Shown piece after piece: positions 36,130-46,517 of a stretch of DNA of 64,000 nt (its first letter is position 1; each line of letters opens with the position of its first letter). Source of the stretch: Polytrichum commune. Its lineage: Eukaryota; Streptophyta; Polytrichopsida; Polytrichales; Polytrichaceae. The stretch covers positions 45,131,169 through 45,195,168 of the forward strand of contig OX485806.1 in the NCBI GenBank assembly GCA_950295325.1, written 5' to 3'. Below the pieces are notes generated by a model, which saw only the letters and a list, made by a program, of their open reading frames with translations, did no database searches and had not been told where the DNA came from. The position numbers and the translations under genes were made by a program.

Positions 36130-36528
36130 GTCTATTTTGGTTAGGTTAAGGGAATTTAGGATAGCTTAGCCGTTTTAGGAAATCACTTTTTGCACGTCCG
36201 TCCAATCGCAATAATATGGTTAAAACGGCCCTCTTAGCCTAGCCGGAACCGTACCGAAAATACCGTTAAATAACTGCTTGCTCCGAAGCAACCGGAATGA
36301 TGGCAGTTGTACGGGAATAGGGCGGTTACCGTAAACGGTTACCCTAGGCGGTTACGGGCCGAACTCGAGGAGGACGGGCCCACTTAAAGGAAATCAGCCC
36401 TCCCCTTGAGTCATTTGCGTAGTGCAACTGTGCCGAGAGAAAGAATGGTGAAGTGTTTTCTTTTTGTCGAATCATCAGCAATTGGATTGCTGAGATTATG
36501 CTTTAGGACGGATAGGAATTAATGCACA
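36130..36528 (+). promoter_or_regulatory. Promoter and leader of gag element copy B
   Basis: MYB-core motifs are packed as GGCGGTTACCGTAAACGGTT and ACCCTAGGCGGTTACGG (36323-36357). They are followed by a purine-rich leader and AGCAATTGGATTGCTGAGA just before the gag ATG at 36529. The order parallels 17.8-18.2 kb. Confidence 0.4.
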
Positions 36529-38395
36529 ATGCCGGAAGTGCGGGAGGATGAGGATCTTGTTCCGATTCCTCTTAAAAATGTAGCGCCTGCCATTCCGACT
36601 CGGGAATCAGAGCTGAATGAGCTGATAAAGGACCTCACCTGGATGGATGCGAGGGCCTTCTGGCGAAGCCCTGGAATTTGCGGAGCGAGGCCACATTGAG
36701 GGAATTTTTGTCGGAGAGAGGGAATCAGTGGGAGAGGACAATGCGGCTGGTTCCGAAACAGTGGACTGCAGAAGCTTGGGTTGATGTCTATGGGTTCGCA
36801 CCGAGGAGGGGCGAAGGGTGGGCAAACCGGAAGGATACCTATTTTGTACGGAAATTCAGAACGGAGCATGATCCGAAGGATGGGTTCCATCCGGGAGATT
36901 GTCGAAAGCCTAGGGAGCGTAGGGTAATAGAATTTCTCCTCCCTATTCTCTACCCGGAGAAGCCCAAGAGATTGAGCATCACCATGGCCAATACCATCTT
37001 CGGAACACGGCCGGTCAAGTGGGGGCGACTCATCTAGGAATTGGGGGAGAAGTCGATCCTCCACATCAGAAAGAAACCCTCTCCCCTCTCCTGTACATTC
37101 TGCATCTCTATCAGCAGAATGGGTGCGTTAAGGAAGAAGAGGAGGATGCCTTAACAATTGCAGAGGACGAGGTCGTCTATAAACTTGGGCTGGAGGTTGA
37201 GTTGACAGAAGCCGGAACAGAAGAGTCATTGAGCAACCATGTCGTCCCTGAGCCGCCTCCTGTCGCACCCACCCCCGAAGCAAGAAGAGCGGCCACTCCT
37301 CAGCCCCGAACCGAAGTTGGCCCAAGCAGGGAGCCGCACTGGAGGGACATTGACCTGTCCTCCTTCGAATATCCGGAGACCCCCTTCAAGCGAGTCCGGG
37401 AGGAGCTGACCCACCTCCAGAATCATTATTTCTGGCTAGAGCATATTACCTTGGGCGTAAGCAGGGCATTGGATAACTGCGGAACCGGAAATATCCTTCG
37501 GGAACTGGCTAAGAAGACGGACACGTCAAAAGTGGACACACTGGAGACTGAGAAGGCACAATTGGCCGCGCAGATGGCACCATTGACTCTGGAGCTTGCG
37601 CACAAGAGCGAGGAAGTCCGCCGCTACTAGGTGGAGTAGAAACTGGTACTGGACCGGGTCCGGGAGCTGGTCGGATATCCGGGAGAGACCGTCAACAAAA
37701 CCCACCTATACGACAAACTCGTGGAAACGGCGAATCCCTCCTCAGCCCGGCACACCTTGCAGATTTTGGTTAAGTACTCCCACGGGTAGGTCACTTAGTG
37801 CATTTTAAAAACGACGTGCGGCATAATATAGAGAGGATTAAAATCATTTGAAATTAAAATTATAAAGGAATTCCAAATAATGAAGGGGCCATTAAATGTA
37901 GACAATCCCATTATAAGTAAGTTAGATGGACATAAAATGTGGGCCATTATTTTTTTGTAAAATTAATATAGGGGCTGAAGATAAGGATCCTAGAAGGTAT
38001 GTTTAGTATGTTTTCTATGGTCTCCTATGTGTTTTCTTCATAACTTTGTTTGCAATGATATTATTGTTTGCACCCTTCTTTGTTTCCATGGTTTCCCTTA
38101 ACACTTGTCAATGCGTTAGGAAGTAGATTAGCTTTTATTACTTAAAAAGAATATAGAGTACAAAAAATTGGAGTGACTTGGACAATATAAGTAATGGAAG
38201 GGTGCAAACAAATGGGCCATTTTTGAAATTTAAGTAATTATAGGGAGGCTTTAATTCAACCCTTGAAGGTAAATAGCCCCAAAACAAAAAAAACCCCTAG
38301 CCGCACGTGGTGCACAAAAATGCCTTAGAGTGACCTACCCGTGAGTACTCCAGGTCAATGATAGACTTGTTGAAGGAAATTTAGAAGCTCCTGCC
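36529..38395 (+). pseudogene. Gag-like protein copy B, interrupted by a TIR element
   Basis: The gene starts MPEVREDEDLVPIPLKNVAP and shifts frame near 36655 to LAKPWNLRSEATLREFLSER. It continues KQWTAEAWVDVYGFAPRRGE, DPKDGFHPGDC, RERRVIEFLLPILYPEKPKR, MANTIFGTRPVKWGRLI and TAG at 37035. A -1 shift leads to the frame from 37019: YILHLYQ, EDALTIAEDEVVYKL, DIDLSSFEYPETPFKRVREE, LDNCGTGNILRELAKK and SEEVRRY, then stops. Residues like VRELVGYPGETVNKTHLYDK and ARHTLQILVKYS follow to 37780. The 563-bp insertion intervenes, and SMIDLLKEI resumes at 38352 and fades near 38395. The same order in copy A, including the coiled-coil part, proves they are paralogues. The C-terminal basic tail of copy A is absent. 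No pol genes are present. Confidence 0.65.
37781..38343. mobile_element. 563-bp hAT-like MITE inserted in gag copy B
   Basis: The ends are perfect 15-bp inverted repeats, CACGGGTAGGTCACT and AGTGACCTACCCGTG. They extend imperfectly through TGCATTTTT to GTGCGGC/GCCGCAC over about 45 bp. The 8-bp direct repeat AGTACTCC flanks it exactly (37773-37780 and 38344-38351). Removing the insert and one AGTACTCC restores the gag reading order (KYS followed by RSMIDLLKEI, as in copy A KYSRTMKDLLAEI). The 8-bp duplication and CA...TG ends fit the hAT superfamily. No transposase frame is visible inside. Confidence 0.9.
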
Positions 38396-38406
38396 CTTGC
38401 GCTGTT

Positions 38407-38501
38407 GCAACCCTTGCTAGTCTCCTTAGCAATTTTGCCAATTTTCCTTTCTAGCAAAGGTTACGAGCGCAAATCCTTCGCATTCCACCATACTAATGGT
38501 T
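38407..38501 (+). repeat. 95-bp direct repeat, left of array 2
   Basis: GCAACCCTTGCTAG, TTGCCAATTTTCCTTTCTAG, CAAAGGTTACGAGCGC and CTAATGGTT recur at 40853-40946 with few changes. The two copies frame the second palindrome array. Confidence 0.85.
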
Positions 38502-38509
38502 CATACTAT

Positions 38510-40830
38510 CACCACCTAGACCCTCTTGGTTCCGAGAGGGTTTCACTCTAGTGCACACCCAAACAATTTCAACCGAAGTCCCTTGGGAGTCCACATACAT
38601 TCACATACACAAGCCACCCTGAATTTGTCAAAATCTGGCCAATACTATCACCACCTACACCCTCTCGGTTCCGAGAGGGTTTCACTCTAGTGCACACACA
38701 AAAAATTTCAACCTAAGTACCTACCTAGTCCACATACATTCACATACACAAGCCGCCCTAAACTTGTCAAAATCTGGTCAATACTATCACCACCTAGACC
38801 CTCTCGATTCCGAGAGGGTCTCACTCTAGTGCACACACCAAAAACTTCCACCATAAGTACCTACCTAGTCCACATTCATAATTCCCAAAATCTCGTCCAT
38901 ACTATCACCACCTAGACCCTCTCGGTTCTGAGAGGGTCTCACTCTAGTGCACACACAAAAAATTTCCACCTAAGTGCCTAGCTACCTAGTCCACATACAT
39001 AATTCCCAAAATCTGTTCAATACTATCACCACCTAGACCCTATCGGTTCCGAGAGGGTCTCACTCTAGTGCACACACATAAAATTTCAACCTAAGTACCT
39101 ACCTAGTCCACATACATTCACATACACAAGCCGCCCTAAACTTGGCAAAATTTGGTCCATACTATCACCACCTTGACCCTCTCCATTCCGAGATGGTCTC
39201 CCTCTAATGCACACAAAAAAAAATTCAACCTAAGTACCTACATAGTCCACATACATTCACATACACAAACCGCCTTAACCTTGTCAAAATTTGGTCAATA
39301 CGATCACCACCTAGACCCTCTCAGTTCCGAGAGGGTCTCATTCTAGTGCACACACAAAAAATTTCAACCTGAGTACCTACCTAGTCCACATACATAATTC
39401 CCAAAATCTAGTCAATACTATCACCACCTAGACCCTCTCGGTTCCGAGAGGGTCTCACTCTAGTGCACACACATAAAATTTCAACCTAAGTACCTATCTA
39501 GTCCACATACATTCACATACACAAGCCGCCCTAAACTTGGCAAAATTTGGTCCATACTATCACCACCTTGACCCTCTCCGTTCCGAGAGGGTCTCCCTCT
39601 ATTGCACACACAAAAAATTTCAACCTAAGTACCTACCTAGTCCACATACATTCACATATAGAAGCCGCCCTAAACTTGGCAAAATTTTGTCCATACTATC
39701 ATCACCTTGACCCTCTCCATTCAGAGATGGTCTCACTCTAATGCACACACATAAGATTTCAACCTAACAACCTACCTAGTCCACATTCATAATTCTCAAA
39801 ATTTGTTCAATACTATCACCACCTAGACCCTCTCGGTTCCGAGAGGATGTCACTCTAGTGCACACACAAAAATTTCAACCTAGGTACCTACCTAGTCCAC
39901 ATACATTCACATACACAAGCCGCCCTAAACTTGTCGAAATCTGGTCAATACTATCACCACCTAGACCCTCTCGGTTCCGAGAGGGTCTCACTATAGTGCA
40001 CACACATAAGATTTCAACCTAAGTGCCTACCTAGTCCACATACATAATTCTAAAAATCTCTTCAATACTATCACCACCTAGACCCTCTCGGTTCCGAGAG
40101 GGTCTCACTCTAGTGCACACACAAAAAATTTCAACCTAAGTACCTACCTAGTCCACATACATTCACATACACAAGCCGCCCTAAACTTGGCAAAATTTTG
40201 TCCATACTATCATCACCTTGACCCTCTCAGTTCCGAGAGGGTCTCACTCTAGTGCACACACAAAAAATTTCAACCTGAGTACCTACCTAGTCCACATACA
40301 TAATTCCCAAAATCTGTTCAATACTATCACCACCTAGACCCTCTCGGTTCCGAGAGGGTCTCACTCTAGTGCACACACATAGAATTTCAACCTAAGTACC
40401 TGCCTAGTCCCCATACATTCACATACACAGTCCGCCCTAAACTTGGCAAAATTTTGTCCATACTTTCACCACCTTGACCCTCTCGGTTCCGAGAGGGTCT
40501 CCCTCTAATGCACACACAAAAAATTCAACCTAAGTACCTACCTAGTCTACATACATAATTCCCAAAATCTGTTCAATACTATCACCACCTAGAGCCTCTC
40601 GGAACCGAGAGGGTCTCACTCTAGTGCACACACATAAAATTTCAACCTAAGTACCTACCTAGTCCACATACATTCACATACACATGCCGCCCTAAACTTG
40701 GCAAAATTTGGACCATACTATCACCACCTAGACCCTTTCGATTCCGATAAGGTCTCATTCTAGTGCACACCAAAAAATTTCGTCATAAGTACCTACCTAG
40801 TCCACATTCATAATTCAAAATTTGGTTTCT
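38510..40830 (-). repeat. Palindrome array 2, inverted relative to the main block of array 1
   Basis: Eighteen cores (near 38519, 38659, 38800, 38918, 39039, 39177, 39314, 39431, 39571, 39710, 39827, 39965, 40081, 40219, 40337, 40475, 40592 and 40731) alternate with unit bodies. The bodies read TCACTCTAGTGCACACACA, AAATTTCAACCTAAGTACCT, ACCTAGTCCACATACATTCA, AAGCCGCCCTAAACTTG and ATACTATCACCACCTAGA, the reverse complement of units at 28.3-29.5 kb. Centres are TT except at 40592 (AA). Unit lengths fall into two classes, about 117 and 138 bp, often alternating. Confidence 0.9.
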
Positions 40831-40852
40831 CCGGGTTGTCTCCCTATCTGTC

Positions 40853-40946
40853 GCAACCCTTGCTAGCCCCTTAGCAATCTTGCCAATTTTCCTTTCTAGC
40901 AAAGGTTACGAGCGCTAACCCTTCGCATACCGCCATGCTAATGGTT
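40853..40946 (+). repeat. 95-bp direct repeat, right of array 2
   Basis: Partner of 38407-38501 (GCAACCCTTGCTAG through GCTAATGGTT). It is followed by C-rich DNA that resembles an LTR. Confidence 0.85.
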
Positions 40947-40949
40947 AGC

Positions 40950-41900
40950 TCCTCCTACCCCGGACCTTATAGTTCATAGGAGGGAACCAGCCCTCCTATT
41001 TTGCTTTTGGGACTCACCCCTTAATCGGTAACCCATTCCTAGATGTGGACCTCCATCCATGGAAGTACAATCCTATGTTGATCATCACGTTGCCGTAGCA
41101 ACACTACAACAACCCGAAGCGTACTTGGCAACTATGGCCTCACATTGGGCCAATGCCCATGGAGGCCGTGACGTTTGGCCTCGGGTGGGTGAGGCCACAC
41201 CACCTCACCCATATAAGCCCCTAAGACTCTACGCGGGGCCCCTACCCCACTGTCAAGAGACCTCTTGTCTCTCTACCAAGAGTTGGGGCCAAGTAGACAT
41301 TTTCCCTTAGCTGTTGGGCCTAGAACCCCCCCAGCAGCTTCAGACCATCATAACTTCGTTGTATGATGTCAAATGCTAACAAGCGACCACTCCATCTTCG
41401 TCTACGCTTCACGTAGATGCCGATGGACTCCTGAATTGCCCCATTTAGGCAAGTATTGAGGAGGTTATGCCTGTTTGAACCTTAGCAGTCCCAGGAATCA
41501 CACCCAGGCACTGCTGTACCAGGGCGCTGTCCCGGGACAGCGCCCCACTCAAATGGTCATAACTCCTAGCTCACACCTGCAATTGAGGTCTTCTTGAGCG
41601 TTCTAGAATCACCATGCCATGAGCTATGCATAGCTCTTGGCCTTACCCTCATGCCTCCTAGTCTCCGTGGGTGGGAGGCGTTCCCAACGCCCGGGGCCCT
41701 CACCCACACTAAGATCACTTGGGCCCTCTCACCAACGGCGCCACAAGTCCCGGGTGTCACTCCGGGGTCCCCCTTGTGCCCGTGGTGTTTCGGGCACTCC
41801 TCATGGAGAGGTGCGCGACACTCACCCCCACTAAAAATGCTTAACCGGATGTTTTTGTCGATCATGTGTTCCAACAATTTACATTGCTTGCAATCCAAGT
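40950..41900 (+). mobile_element. LTR-like segment with TATA box
   Basis: CACCTCACCCATATAAGCCC (TATA-like at 41211) precedes 41265-41480, a diverged, inverted copy of the 240-bp segment found at 23466-23700 and 24013-24243 (CCAAGAGTTGGGGCCAAGTA, CTTCAGACCATCATAACTTC, CACTCCATCTTCGTCTACGC). A perfect 24-bp palindrome lies at 41522-41545. The end is C-rich with GCGCGACACTCACCCCCACT. Open frames here are not convincing. The layout suggests part of an LTR or its leader. Confidence 0.4.
41522..41545. repeat. Perfect 24-bp palindrome
   Basis: Half-site GGGCGCTGTCCC followed by its exact reverse complement GGGACAGCGCCC. It is isolated, not part of an array, and lies in the LTR-like segment. Confidence 0.8.
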
Positions 41901-44900
41901 AATTAATGTGTATGACTCAAGTGTTTGTGAATGTTTGCACGTTCTTAATAAAAGGGTGTGTTGCACACCACTCTCCGCACACTACATTGGAATGAAGATG
42001 CATGTGTATGTGGTAGCTTAATGCGTGTGAAAAAGAATTTCGCACCCGGACTAGGACGCATTTAAGGGGGGAAAGGATTCTTGCTCATAGGTGGGCCCAC
42101 CGCACTTCTGCACCCTTGGCAACAATTCATGATTTGAGCTGGAGATAAATCCAAGGTGTGCATTCTCACTATCTATACATTGAAATTATCATTGCCTCCA
42201 CCTCTTGGTGATCTTACTCATTGAATGGGAACATAAAATGTACAAGGCTTCATGACATAACAATTAATATCAACGACTTGTAAATTATATTACACCCAAA
42301 AACAATTCATGAAATGAATTGTAGGAAAGAAAATTGTTATGTTGTTCACCAACTATGAAGTCATCAAACCTCTCCCAAGGTAAGATTCCATAGTTTATAG
42401 TGTTGTAACGATTGTTTCCGAAGATAACTTGTTGAGTCCACTAGAGGTGCCCAAATGCCAATGGGTTTTTTAGTGGGTGTGGAGTCAATTCTTGTAATTT
42501 CATTATCAAGTTTGCATGCACAGTTTTAAAGCAACCGGATCAAAGTGGCATCTTTGTCATTTGTTTCGTAGTTGGTTTTGAAGTCGATAAAGTTCATTAT
42601 CTTGTAATGAGAATTATAAGTTTTTTGTGCAAACTACAACCTATTTCCGGCTATGTTTTGATAAACTGTGTTGGAACCACAAAACTCAACATATTAATGT
42701 GTTATGTGCATGTGGAAATATGTTATTAATTCAACAAGTCCGTGTTATTAAACCAATTGGATTAACTAACCGATTAAAGACTCACAAAACTCATAGATGA
42801 TGACTTAGTCAAATTGGTACAAAATAATCATGGGTCTATATTGATATAAATGGAAGATTGTGGTGAATCAACATAATCATCAAACAAAGAAAACTTTCAT
42901 AACATCGCATCAACTATTAGCACATGATCGAGTTAGGTGCAATCATAAATACTCATGCACAACCTACAAATCATGTGAGTGTAGGCATAGAATAAGAGAG
43001 TGTTTACACTAAGCTATAAAATATTGGCATCACATGCTTAGAGAGGAAGACCACTTGATTACATGCACTATTTATATGAAATAATTGTGCACATTAACAA
43101 ATTCATATTCGTTAATTTAGTTGCATAACACATTTTTGGATTTCGATCTAAATCTTGCGCAAAACACATTTATGGGTTTCGATATAGTGTATAATACATT
43201 CCACATATTCCGGGGCATAATACATTAGCAAAGTTCATTTGCACAACACATTAATAGATCTCGTTAGGATAACACATTGATAGATGTAGTGCACACCAAG
43301 GAAATGGGAGAATGGAATATTTCCAATGTCCAAGGAAGGTCCGTGGCTTGAAGGATGACTAACGTCGTTGGAACGGATTCCATCCATGGTTCCATACGGT
43401 CAAGCAAGCTACATGCAACAACGTGGGCATGACCAATATATTTTGGTTTGGGCATTGACGTGTGGACCAAGGGTGGCGGGTTTTTAGGCGGACAAAGCTT
43501 GATAAAGGTGGTTTAGCATTTAGTCACCTCACCCACCCCAATGAGATATGCCATTCCCCTTTTGGGTTGTGTTCATTTTATTTTAGTTTTGGCACCTAGT
43601 GGATGGCTCATGGAAAACCCTACCAACTCAAGGTATGCCAAACACTAAAAAAATTCTCACACTTGGAATATGAGGTTTTGTTAAAAAACATTTGTCCACA
43701 TGGTAGTGAGGACCACCCTTCACCAGTAGATACATCTCATCCACGTAGATTGTCACCTATTGGATTGCAAATTCCATTAGAATATTAGGTGATGACACAG
43801 TTTGGGTTGTATGAGCACTTAAGAGTTAATTCAACCCTCAATTTGTATAGGTCAACTAACCTAAAACATTTGTAGACATTAATATGTGGGATGTTTAATT
43901 GTCTCAGAAGGTAAGATGTTGAAGTTCACTAGGGTAATGGATCAAATAGAGTTATTAATTTGTTGAGACCCGTACAGATTTATTCCATCCATTGACAAAC
44001 CCAATCTGGCATGGCAATGGTCATACACCAAGAATGGCCATATTTCCTTTGTATGCTTATCCATTGTATCCCCCCACCCCCCGCGTCCCTATTTTGACCA
44101 TCTGAAGTGCGTTACATGTTAAGGTAGAGGGTGCTTAAACCAACACTTTAAGCCATTGTGGGTACATGTGGCCATGTTACGGGAGGGGGGGGGGGAATAG
44201 TGGATCATATTAGCATTTCAACCCAAAATAGCCTCAAAGAAAAGAAAAAAAATTCAATGGAAGTATAATATTTTATGAATTGTCAAAGTCAAAACTAGTA
44301 GCTTCCTAATTCCACTAGCTAGGCCAAACGAATAAAGTGAGTGAGGAACCCAAAGATTAGCTCATTTATTATATAATGTCAACCTTTACCAAATACATAC
44401 TTAGCCTACCTTATACCGTGAACCAAGCTTATACTCTCATTAAGCCCCACCATGTAAGGCCTTAAACCAACCCAAATCTAATCATGAGCCGAGCTTAATG
44501 GATGCGTGCCGAGACCCTGGCCTACCAAGTCTACCAACCAAGCCCTAGACTTTAACTACTATACCTACATGACATATCCCAACCCCCTTGGCTTTGTGGG
44601 CCTACTTCCTTGGCAACAACCTTGACCTTGGTTACCAACCTACGTTTTCACCATTGGTTATTATTAGTACAAAATACGGTTAACTTACTACAATTGGTAA
44701 TTGCAATTACCCATTTAGATTTTTAATGTGTTTAGACTTTCATTAAGGTAGATGGGTTTTAAATGGTTATTTTCTAATAACCGTTTTATTCTAATTGTGT
44801 AAGATGAAATTATATAAAACATATAAATTAATTTAGCGTATATTCTCTTGTAGTTCAACTTGAAATTGGTGACCCCGTTGCTAGCCACTCTTTACGAGGG

Positions 44901-45230
44901 GCTCGAGATAATGCACCCAAACAAGCTTTTGCAATGGACATAAATTTTCACTAGTTTTTTTTTTCCATAGTCCTCCACGTGCAATTTTCTGGGTTCAACT
45001 TTAAGAGTGAATGCATTGTATCACAACATGGGGCCCAGTATGCCCCTCTAGCAAGAGGTTTATTAGCCCTTATTGCCTCGTGCAATTAGACCCCAATTTC
45101 AATGCATCATTTAGTTGGCCACATTACTCCATGTTTTTTTGCATGTACCTAAGCCCTCGTTTTTTTCTCCTTTGTTTTTTTTTTCCTTTTGATTTTTATT
45201 AATTTCAAGGTCAATATTTAAAAAAAAATT
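41900..45230. other. No gene recognised; small ATAACACATT repeat
   Basis: Mostly AT-rich DNA. At 43120-43280 a degenerate unit of about 45 bp (GCATAACACATTTTTGGATT and TTCGATnTAG variants) recurs five or six times. A G-run lies at 44182-44195. Open frames at 43264-43470 (minus) and 43603-43788 (plus) have no recognisable family. Confidence 0.4.
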
Positions 45231-45239
45231 CCCCCTCTT

Positions 45240-46212
45240 GATACCTCCTTATGTCTCTCTTGATTTTATTCTAAAGCGGCAATGTATTCATCATCAGTCA
45301 TAATTATAGACTTTGAATAATCTTTAAATGGTGTGCCACGATTCTGTCAAAGAATCGACACCATTTATAATTTTCCTATCATTCAAGCACTTCACGGTTT
45401 CCAAACTTAATGAGACCATTTCAAATTCAGGGCCTTTTTTAATTTTAGGACCTATACATTCCACGGAAATAGGTCCAATTTTTTTTATAATTTTTAGAAG
45501 ATGCTAGAATATTTTGAGTATATTCAACTTTTTTTAATAACTATTTCTAAATTTGGTCTATAAAGTTTGTTATTTTTACTTCCTCTCCGCTCTCCGCTCA
45601 CCGTTCACATAGGAGTGTCGTCCACTTTTGTTAGAAATGCCATACATTTGACCAACGTGGTGTAAGAAGTGGTTAATTCACTCGTTGAACAATGTTCCCG
45701 TCATCTACATTTTTTTTTGCATGGCCATACAAACTCCCTCCTCACACTTAATTATGAAGTTTTGCCTAAATGACATACCCTTAAATATATAAAAATTAAG
45801 AATGCTAGAACCGGAGGCATCAATGCACGACTATACAAACAACCATTCTTTCTCATCCGGAGTGACAATATGCACACTTCATATCCTTTTTTTGATTAAA
45901 ACATGTCCCCCGTCATTCTTCCATACTTGGGCCCTGAACTCATCATAGTTCCAAATTTAAGTGTCTAGATATTTGTGCCTTGTGTACGTATTCAATAAAT
46001 TATCATATAAAGATGCAACATTCTTAGGGCATAAACCCTTTGTCTTGCACTGCTCCAATCCTTGTGCCACTCCAAGTGTCAAGGTTGGATTCCTTAGTTT
46101 GAACCATTTTACCCACCCTGGACTGGGAATGCCTTTATCACTATATTCGGTAATTGGAGATTTTTTGATGATTTTGAGACTTTTTAAGGACGCAATTTTG
46201 AAATGTGGACCA
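45240..46212 (-). pseudogene. pogo/Tigger-like transposase relic
   Basis: The minus strand reads SDKGIPSPGWVKWFKLRNPT and LTLGVAQGLEQCK, typical of a CENP-B-type helix-turn-helix. VASLYDNLLNTYTRHKYLDT and IWNYDE then carry the first catalytic Asp of the DDE domain. Next come KNDGGHVLIKKR, VHIVTPDEKEWLFV, SCIDASGSSILNFYIFKGMS and CEEGVCMAMQKKM, then HHVGQMYGISNKS at about 45625. A copy of the 270-bp dispersed repeat intervenes (45350-45622). On its far side the minus strand resumes as TPFKDYSKSIIMTDDEYIAA and LExNQERHKEV, like the C-terminus of plant pogo-type proteins. The LDGHxSH block and about 90 residues are missing. In-frame stops confirm decay. Function in life: cut-and-paste transposition at TA sites. 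Confidence 0.75.
45350..45622 (-). repeat. Dispersed 270-bp repeat, copy 2, inside the pogo relic
   Basis: The reverse complement reads GACACTCCTATGTGAACGGT, GAGCGGAGAGCGGAGAGGAA, CTATTTCCGTGGAATG, TTTGAAATGGTCTCATTAAG and CCGTGAAGTGCTTGAATGAT, collinear with 20229-20495. A hairpin AAATGGTGT...ACACCATTT lies at its inner edge (45328-45367). Pogo-like coding on both sides marks it as an insertion. Confidence 0.7.
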
Positions 46213-46517
46213 ATAATGACAACATAAGAATCCCAAATATATAGTTTTGTATATAATTATCATACATAACTGAATGAAAGTGGAAACAAATATGAAGCAT
46301 ACATGAAAATATTTGCGTATGAAATGAGAAATTGATGCTGATGGAAGGGAATATGAGGAGAACGATTGCAAATTGAATCTATTCAATGGATTTTAAATAC
46401 AAATATAATGGAAATACCATCAATGTCTTGAAGAAATTCAAATATAATAGAGAACCAAGCACCATGTTCTACCCCTACACACATTTACATCTAAAGTAGA
46501 CGTTTCTAGTCCCATTA

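Noticed and set aside
39152-39741. Two similar open frames (HTITTLTLS-like) in array 2.
   Set aside because: Their similarity is just the tandem unit; the frame is broken in other units.
20229-45622. A giant 25-kb transposon with the 270-bp repeats at 20229 and 45622 as its terminal inverted repeats.
   Set aside because: The repeat at 45350-45622 is flanked on both sides by pieces of one pogo-like transposase, so it is a short insertion by itself. No shared target duplication was found at 20229 and 45622.
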